DNA from: Candidatus Methanoplasma sp.
Lineage (GTDB): Archaea; Thermoplasmatota; Thermoplasmata; Methanomassiliicoccales; Methanomethylophilaceae
DNA length: 6,475 nucleotides
NCBI GenBank assembly: GCA_031256615.1
Contig: JAIRQG010000097.1
Span: forward strand, 1 to 6,475
Direction of reading: 5' to 3'
This document shows, in pieces, positions 1 to 4,019 of the stretch (position 1 is its first letter; the number at the start of each line of letters is the position of its first letter). A program made the position numbers and the translations under genes. The notes under the pieces are model-generated. The model searched no databases, had not been told where the DNA came from, and saw only the letters and a list, made by a program, of their open reading frames with translations.

Positions 1-261
1 GGGTGTGACGACCATAAAAAGGGCTGGGTTCATAACGTGAACCACGCGATCATTGATTTAAGGAATGTCAAGGTCGATGGCGGCCTTAACGTTCCCAAGG
101 ACAATGACAACCCTTATTCGGATTACGATCCTGGATTGCGTGCATTTACAATCCCTTCCAGGTCGGTTCCGGGTTCACCGAAGGTCGGTTTTTCGGCGAA
201 TCCGAACTGCCCAACTTCCAGCGCTTTTCTGTGTGCTGATTTCGTCATAAAATTCTATTAA
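1..261 (+). CDS. Unrecognised partial reading frame at left edge (gene tail or remnant)
   Basis: Frame 1 is open from the first base to a TAA at 259-261, so it may be the C-terminal 86 codons of a gene that begins outside the window. A GTG at 37 is the only start-like codon early in it and has no good Shine-Dalgarno, so a free-standing 74-residue gene is less likely. The first half is rich in Asp, Asn, Gly and Lys (for example DGGLNVPKDNDNPYSDYDPG) and looks codable. The second half is Ser/Pro/Phe-rich and looks much less like protein, which would fit a frameshifted or decayed tail. I recognise no family, signal or motif. A competing minus-strand frame (248 down to 123, 41 codons) overlaps it. 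Existence as a real gene is uncertain. Confidence 0.25.
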   Translation, partial: GCDDHKKGWVHNVNHAIIDLRNVKVDGGLNVPKDNDNPYSDYDPGLRAFTIPSRSVPGSPKVGFSANPNCPTSSAFLCADFVIKFY

Positions 262-265
262 TTTT

Positions 266-281
266 TGTCAAGTAATTGACA
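266..281. promoter_or_regulatory. Inverted repeat upstream of the RloAB operon
   Basis: TGTCAA-GTAA-TTGACA is a perfect 6-bp inverted repeat around a 4-bp spacer. It sits immediately upstream of the TATA-like box of the operon, where a bound repressor or activator could control TFB/TBP loading. A closely similar element, in the opposite orientation, lies downstream of the operon at 2351-2366. An operator is the simplest reading; the end of a mobile unit is the alternative. Confidence 0.45.
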
Positions 282-283
282 TA

Positions 284-293
284 ATTTAATATA
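284..293 (+). promoter_or_regulatory. Putative archaeal TATA box for the RloAB operon
   Basis: ATTTAATATA is centred about 27 bases before the ATG at 316. With usual archaeal spacing, transcription would start at or within a few bases of the start codon, giving a leaderless mRNA. This agrees with the absence of any Shine-Dalgarno in the sequence between this box and the ATG. It is inferred from spacing and composition only. Confidence 0.45.
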
Positions 294-315
294 ATTCAAC
301 GATATATCCTAAAAC

Positions 316-1572
316 ATGCTTGTAGATTTCACCGTAGAGAACTTTGGACCGTTCAGAGACGAGGTCACATTGAGTCTTCAGAGCACTTCCGGAAAAGAGC
401 TTCCGGAAAACATCATTCATGATGATGCTGTAGATGATGGCATCCTCGGCTCTGCAGTCATATTCGGAGCAAATGCATCCGGAAAATCCTATCTCTTCCT
501 AGCATTGGAGACGCTGAGGGGCACTGTCTTCCAGCCTTTTCCCGCAAATACCGGAGTCCTTACTTACCAACCATTCAGGCTGGACCCTCATAAGAAGGGC
601 GCACCGACGAGGATGGAAATCAGATTCATAGTGGACGGAATACTCTATCATTACCTGATAAGATATGACCGCAAAGAGATTCTCGAAGAATGGCTGAACT
701 TCTATCCCAAAGGGCAAAAAGCAAAGGTCTTCCACAGAAAGAAAAATGTCTATGAGTTCGGCAGCAACAAGATCGCGACCGGACAGGGAACGATATCCAA
801 GATGACGGGGGCGAACTCCGCATATCTGGCGGTGGCGGCGCAGATGAATAATGAGATCTGCGTCAATGCTCATAGAGGCATCATCAACAACATAATCGTC
901 GTCAGGGGGGACGACCTGAACATGATCGATAACACGATCGCATTCATGAACAGCGATCCTTCCATCAAAGAAAAGATCCTGGATGCTCTTGCCGCATCAG
1001 ATTTCGGTATCACTGAGATAGAGGGTTCACTGAACAGGAAGAAACTTACCGAAATGACCGGCATTCTGCCGCCGCAGATCATAGGAATGATGATGATCAC
1101 TGGTCCTCAGGAAGTGAGCGAAAGAATCCTGAACCTGAGGCACGGCGTATCGACCGCCGGGCTCTCGGATGCGGACAAGACCTTCCCCTATCAGATTGAA
1201 TCAAAGGGAACGCTCAAAATGCTGGGCCTTATGGGGCCCGTCATCGAGGGACTCAAATCCGGCAGGACGGTGATAATAGATGAGTTCGGAGCATACATGC
1301 ACCACGACCTCTGCAAGTGGATCGTGACATTATTCAAACAGCCGGGGAACACGAACAATGCTCAGTTACTGATAAACACGCACAATCAGCTTCTCATGGA
1401 TCTCAGTATCTTCAGGAGGGATCAGATGTTCTTCACCGAGAAGGACAGGGAGTCGGGAGCGTCCGACCTGTACTCTCTGCATGACTTCAACATAAGAAAG
1501 GAATTCAACGTGCAGAAGAACTATGAGATCGGAAGATTCGGGGCGGTTCCGAGAATGAAAGAGTTGAGGTGA
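316..1572 (+). CDS. RloA/AbiLi-type AAA ATPase (SMC/ABC-like, AAA_15/AAA_21)
   Basis: This 418-residue ATPase of the ABC/SMC-like class is the likely sensor or motor subunit of a two-gene abortive-infection module. The N-terminus MLVDFTVENFGPFRDEVTLSL is the canonical opening of AAA_15/AAA_21 proteins, which fixes the ATG at 316. Visible motifs are Walker A GANASGKS (51-58), an ABC-type signature ESKGTLKML (295-303), Walker B TVIIDEFGA (318-326) with D322 and E323, a D-loop-like MHHDL (328-332), and the switch histidine in INTHNQ (H356). The region between Walker A and the signature is the usual variable insertion. The family often has HP after Walker B where this protein has HH. Catalytic residues all appear intact. 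There is no signal peptide or membrane segment, so it should be cytoplasmic. The next gene starts 5 bases after the stop and belongs to RloB, the usual partner. The family call is firm; the antiviral role is inferred from family and context. Confidence 0.9.
   Translation: MLVDFTVENFGPFRDEVTLSLQSTSGKELPENIIHDDAVDDGILGSAVIFGANASGKSYLFLALETLRGTVFQPFPANTGVLTYQPFRLDPHKKGAPTRMEIRFIVDGILYHYLIRYDRKEILEEWLNFYPKGQKAKVFHRKKNVYEFGSNKIATGQGTISKMTGANSAYLAVAAQMNNEICVNAHRGIINNIIVVRGDDLNMIDNTIAFMNSDPSIKEKILDALAASDFGITEIEGSLNRKKLTEMTGILPPQIIGMMMITGPQEVSERILNLRHGVSTAGLSDADKTFPYQIESKGTLKMLGLMGPVIEGLKSGRTVIIDEFGAYMHHDLCKWIVTLFKQPGNTNNAQLLINTHNQLLMDLSIFRRDQMFFTEKDRESGASDLYSLHDFNIRKEFNVQKNYEIGRFGAVPRMKELR
1566..1572 (+). 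promoter_or_regulatory. Shine-Dalgarno of the rloB-like gene, overlapping the upstream stop codon
   Basis: GAGGTGA closely matches the archaeal GGAGGTGA consensus and ends 5 bases before the ATG at 1578. Its last three bases are the stop codon of the ATPase gene. This site decides the start at 1578 over the GTG at 1569, which would lie inside it, and implies coupled translation of the two genes. Confidence 0.7.
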
Positions 1573-1577
1573 CCCCA

Positions 1578-2198
1578 ATGGGTGCAGATCTTGGCCATAG
1601 AAAATCAAAACGCCGCCACTGCGCCAAAAAAATACTGATCTTGGTCGAAGGTATGTCAGAGGAGACATATTTCCGATATTTCAAAGGGCGCTCGCCGGAT
1701 CTCAAGATAATTCCGGTAGAAGTAAAAAGAAGCGGCCTTGACCAGATACTCAAAGAGTGCCAGTACAGAATAAGGGATTATAAAATAGAAGGAGTGGAGG
1801 ACAAAGTGGCTGCAGTATTTGACGTGGATTGCTTCACCGGAGAGGAAATAGAGCCATCGATCTATATGGCCTCCGAACACGGGATCGATCTGTACGTCTC
1901 CAATCCTTCCTTTGAATACTGGCTCATACTCCACTTCAGAGAATATAATAAACACGCTTCCCAAAAGGACATGGAAGATGAGTTGTCCGCATTGCTTGAA
2001 AAGAAATACATTAAATCAGAAGGAATAACAAGCGTTATCAGTGACCAAATAATAAGCGGTGCGATTGTCCGGGCATCGAAAACGATCCCTTTGGGCAATA
2101 TCGACCCTATGTTTTGTAAAAACCATCCTCCAAGCACCACTGTGCATTCCTTGGTCTGCGAGATAATGGATAATATTCAGAACAAGGGTCCACAGTGA
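1578..2198 (+). CDS. RloB/AbiLii-family protein (TOPRIM-like putative nuclease)
   Basis: This 206-residue RloB-like protein is the probable effector partner of the ATPase just upstream. After a basic N-terminus (HRKSKRR) comes the strand-turn motif KKILILVEGMSEETYF with E24 followed by E28/E29 and Y31, then FDVD with D82 and D84. The E...DxD order is that of a TOPRIM-like metal site. SNPSFEYWLILHF (108-120) and HPPSTTVHSLV (183-193) are hallmark RloB-family segments, and the length is normal. It follows the ATPase with the Shine-Dalgarno overlapping the previous stop, so the two are surely one operon. RloB and AbiLii proteins accompany such ATPases in restriction-linked and abortive-infection loci. 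Nucleic-acid cleavage (DNA or RNA) is inferred from the TOPRIM-like motifs and is not shown. A GTG at 1569 would add three residues (M-T-P) but overlaps the ribosome site. Confidence 0.88.
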   Translation: MGADLGHRKSKRRHCAKKILILVEGMSEETYFRYFKGRSPDLKIIPVEVKRSGLDQILKECQYRIRDYKIEGVEDKVAAVFDVDCFTGEEIEPSIYMASEHGIDLYVSNPSFEYWLILHFREYNKHASQKDMEDELSALLEKKYIKSEGITSVISDQIISGAIVRASKTIPLGNIDPMFCKNHPPSTTVHSLVCEIMDNIQNKGPQ

Positions 2199-2350
2199 TC
2201 TGTGGGTGTTGCTGCCGATAATGCGATCGTAATCGATTGATGTAATTCCTATATGGGAAAAACAGCAGTTTTCTGATGCTCCATACCTCATCCATTGCTC
2301 CTGTCACCACCGCCGGTGTTCCGCATCTTTGCCTCCATGGTTCTGATTAT

Positions 2351-2366
2351 TGTTAATTACTTAACT
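2351..2366. repeat. Second copy of the inverted repeat that precedes RloAB
   Basis: TGTTAATTACTTAACT contains the inverted repeat GTTAA-TTAC-TTAAC (2352-2365). Read against the reverse complement of the element at 266-281 (TGTCAATTACTTGACA) it matches at 13 of 16 positions. Two of the differences are compensatory across the dyad (T/A replacing C/G), so symmetry is kept. The flanking ATTA is also shared. The two copies lie in opposite orientation about 2.07 kb apart, bracketing the operon. Confidence 0.4.
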
Positions 2367-2530
2367 ATTTACAATAACAGACTATAAAAATAAGGCCCTC
2401 CAGTGCGCAGAATAGGATTGTTTTGAGGCTTCTGTCGGGAAGTGGCGTCCAATATGAGGTCATGCGTTCCCTGTCAACGATCCTTGTCTTGGACACGACT
2501 CTCTTCAGACTCTTCCAGATATATCCAATC
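2365..2530 (-). pseudogene. Possible decayed gene tail, perhaps a transposase remnant
   Basis: Read leftwards from the stem-loop, this strand encodes IGYIWKSLKRVVSKTR, continues through RERMTSYWTPLPDRSLKTILFCALEG, and ends at a TAG (2365-2367). Codon choice (AAG, GTC, AGG) and the hydrophobic helix after PDRSLK look like real protein, vaguely like the C-terminal part of an IS-family transposase. There is no start codon with a ribosome site, and the frame runs backwards into the stem-loop. I cannot assign a family, and it may be chance. Confidence 0.25.
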
Positions 2531-2587
2531 CTAAATCTTCGGTTTGTATAGTTACGAAAATATAACCATACCGAAGATTTAGGCTTG
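2526..2587. repeat. Long imperfect inverted repeat (62-nt stem-loop)
   Basis: Arms 2526-2542 and 2571-2587 pair at 16 of 17 positions (13 continuous pairs from CCTAAATCTTCGG with CCGAAGATTTAGG). After a 4-nt bulge (TTTG, 2543-2546) a second 8-bp stem follows (2547-2554 with 2563-2570), closing an 8-nt loop. The one inner mismatch becomes a G-U pair if the minus strand is transcribed; the outer one is T-C (G-A on the minus strand). It lies 66 bases beyond the stop of the minus-strand ATPase gene but has no following T-run on either strand, so it is not a classic terminator. It could be a structured RNA, a miniature mobile element or an IS end. Confidence 0.6.
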
Positions 2588-2652
2588 AGACGGTGACTTT
2601 TGCATAACATCCGCTGCCGACCGTCTGACAACGGCCAGGTCCAGCCACAGGT

Positions 2653-3846
2653 TTACCACTCTTCCAAAAGGAAATCCAGATAGTTTTGTTCCTTTATCCC
2701 GTCCTCTCCATCAGATATGTTCCTGTCGGCAGTTATCACTGTCTTTGGATAGTTATCCCTAATGCTCTTCAGGCTTCCAAACTCGCGTTCCGATGTACCT
2801 GCAAGGGTCAGTGTTACCTGATAGTGCCTCGTGTCCGATCCTTTCACCGCAACGAAGTCCACTTCCTTCCCGTTCACCTCTCCTGTGGTAACATCATACC
2901 CTCTGCGCACCAGTTCGAGATACACAATGTTCTCAAGCACCCTTCCCACATCTTTCCTCTCATAGCCTATCGCCGCGGCTCTCATCCCGGGATCTATGCA
3001 GTAATACTTCTCATTGGTCTTCAGCAGCTTCTTCCCCGATATGTCATAGCGCTGTGCCCTGCACAGAATATACGCCTGCTCAAGAAGCGAAAGATATGAT
3101 GACACAAGTTTCGGGTTGGATAGCCCGAGCTCTTGAGCTATCGATGCGGGGCTCGTTGCATTTCCGATGTTGGACATCATGAACCTTAATATCTTATTCA
3201 GGGTGCTTATGTCCCTTATTTTAGATCTTGGGGCTATGTCGTTCACGATTATTCTGCTTATAAGCCCCAGCAATGTCTCCCGAACTATAGTTTGATCCAT
3301 GCGTGTGTTGATCATAGGCATAGCTCCCAATCTTACAAACTGGTCGTATCTCTTTTCAAGATCGGAGTATGTGCCGTCGGAGGGGTTCTGTTCGAGGAAC
3401 TCTTTGAATGACAGAGGCATCATGTATATGTCGAACGTCCTGCCGCCGAGGAGAGTTGCTAACTCAGACGAAAGAAGGAATGCGTTGGATCCCGTGATGT
3501 ATATATCGCAGTCGTATTCCACACGTATCGAATTGACCGCCTTCTCCCACCCCGGAATGTTCTGCACTTCATCCAAGAACACATATTTGCGCCCGCTGCC
3601 AAGTTTTTTCGATATCACTTTATGGAACTGCTTGTAATCGGGGAAGTCATTATCGAGGATCTCGAAATTCATGTAGATGATATCGCCATTTGGTACCCCC
3701 TCAGCACGGAGGACATCCATGAACTGCTCCATAAGCGTGGTCTTCCCGCATCTCCTGACCCCTGTTATCACTTTCACGGTGCCTGTAAGGTCCTTAACAC
3801 TCTGAAGCCGCTCGAGATATTTCGTTCTCAGGATCTGCTTGCTCAT
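2653..3846 (-). CDS. AAA_14/DUF4143 family ATPase
   Basis: This 397-residue protein is the two-part ATPase common in archaea and some bacteria, usually of unknown function. The AAA_14 domain fills the N-terminal half: Walker A GVRRCGKT (29-36), Walker B YVFLDEVQ (88-95, D92/E93), sensor-1 ITGSNA (117-122) and the conserved LLGGRTFDIYMMPLSFKEF (132-150). The DUF4143 part has a winged-helix-like stretch SPASIAQELGLSNPKLVSSYL (232-252) and a C-terminal nuclease-like fold with E305 (LENIVYLELVRRGY), D330 (EVDF) and Q343 (YQV), arranged as in degenerate PD-(D/E)XK domains. Length and motifs are complete. A GGAG Shine-Dalgarno (complement of 3854-3857) stands 7 bases before the ATG, supporting this start. 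It is a single-gene unit, transcribed divergently from the helicase. Three phased palindromes upstream suggest tight, perhaps self-imposed, regulation through its helix-turn-helix. The biological role is unknown, with mobile or selfish and defence roles both suggested for relatives. Confidence 0.93.
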   Translation of the reverse strand: MSKQILRTKYLERLQSVKDLTGTVKVITGVRRCGKTTLMEQFMDVLRAEGVPNGDIIYMNFEILDNDFPDYKQFHKVISKKLGSGRKYVFLDEVQNIPGWEKAVNSIRVEYDCDIYITGSNAFLLSSELATLLGGRTFDIYMMPLSFKEFLEQNPSDGTYSDLEKRYDQFVRLGAMPMINTRMDQTIVRETLLGLISRIIVNDIAPRSKIRDISTLNKILRFMMSNIGNATSPASIAQELGLSNPKLVSSYLSLLEQAYILCRAQRYDISGKKLLKTNEKYYCIDPGMRAAAIGYERKDVGRVLENIVYLELVRRGYDVTTGEVNGKEVDFVAVKGSDTRHYQVTLTLAGTSEREFGSLKSIRDNYPKTVITADRNISDGEDGIKEQNYLDFLLEEW

Positions 3847-3853
3847 TTTATGT

Positions 3854-3857
3854 CTCC
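3854..3857 (-). promoter_or_regulatory. Shine-Dalgarno of the DUF4143 ATPase gene
   Basis: On the minus strand GGAG lies 7 bases upstream of the ATG at 3846-3844. It shows that this mRNA has a leader and is not leaderless. Confidence 0.6.
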
Positions 3858-3865
3858 GATAGTTT

Positions 3866-3957
3866 TGACTTATAAGTCATCTTTTTACAAATATTAAAAT
3901 ATTCTGACTTATAAGTCATCTTTTACGGATTATTGCTAATTAATGAGTTATAAGTCA
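3866..3957. promoter_or_regulatory. Three 14-bp palindromes at exact 39-bp intervals (operator array)
   Basis: TGACTTATAAGTCA occurs at 3866-3879 and 3905-3918 as perfect palindromes, and as TGAGTTATAAGTCA (one change) at 3944-3957. Starts are exactly 39 bp apart each time. The first two copies also share the six bases TCTTTT that follow. The array occupies most of the 173-bp region between the divergent DUF4143 and helicase genes and lies nearer the former. Multiple evenly spaced dyads of this kind normally bind a dimeric regulator cooperatively. The TTATAA core of each could double as, or mask, a TATA box. Confidence 0.8.
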
Positions 3958-3990
3958 CATACTCTGCCAGCTAAAATAAACTCGAAAGAT

Positions 3991-4000
3991 ATTTCATATG
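3991..4000 (+). promoter_or_regulatory. Tentative TATA-like box for the helicase gene
   Basis: ATTTCATATG is centred about 25 bases before the helicase ATG at 4020, the spacing expected for a leaderless archaeal transcript. The AT-rich string CTAAAATAAA (3971-3980) is a competing candidate that would give a short leader. There is no ribosome site to discriminate. Confidence 0.25.
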
Positions 4001-4019
4001 TCATTGCCTGATTCCCCTG

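Larger units (their letters stand above)
2199..2652. other. Gene-poor region between the RloAB operon and the DUF4143 gene
   Basis: I see no intact gene in these 454 bases. The part from 2199 to about 2340 shows nothing I can name. An AT-rich stretch (2341-2393) holds an inverted repeat resembling the one upstream of RloAB, and the string CTATAAAAATAAG (2382-2394), which looks like a plus-strand TATA box, although no plus-strand gene follows. From 2365 to about 2530 a minus-strand frame may be a decayed gene. A long stem-loop lies at 2526-2587. No clear hairpin-plus-T-run terminator is present after the RloB-like gene or after the minus-strand ATPase gene. Confidence 0.6.

Noticed and set aside
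160..190. AGGTCGGTT repeated at 160-168 and 182-190
   Set aside because: Only two 9-bp copies with no larger structure; likely chance, and the tRNA-like GGTTC strings nearby do not fold into a tRNA.
123..248. Minus-strand 41-codon frame (MTKSAHRKALEVGQFGF...) antisense to the left-edge frame
   Set aside because: Its composition is fairly protein-like, but it has no ribosome site, is short and matches nothing I know; it could equally be a shadow of the opposite frame, so I did not list it as a gene.
2257..2273. AAAAC-AGCA-GTTTT mini-hairpin as terminator of the RloAB operon
   Set aside because: The stem is only 5 bp and AT-rich, and no T-run follows the right arm beyond the stem itself.
2107..2310. 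Minus-strand short frames overlapping the end of the RloB-like gene
   Set aside because: They overlap the conserved RloB C-terminal motif in antisense, have no ribosome site, and resemble no known protein.
3866..3957. CRISPR array
   Set aside because: The repeats are 14-bp palindromes in a promoter region with AT-rich 25-bp gaps, two of which begin alike; this is an operator array and there are no cas genes.
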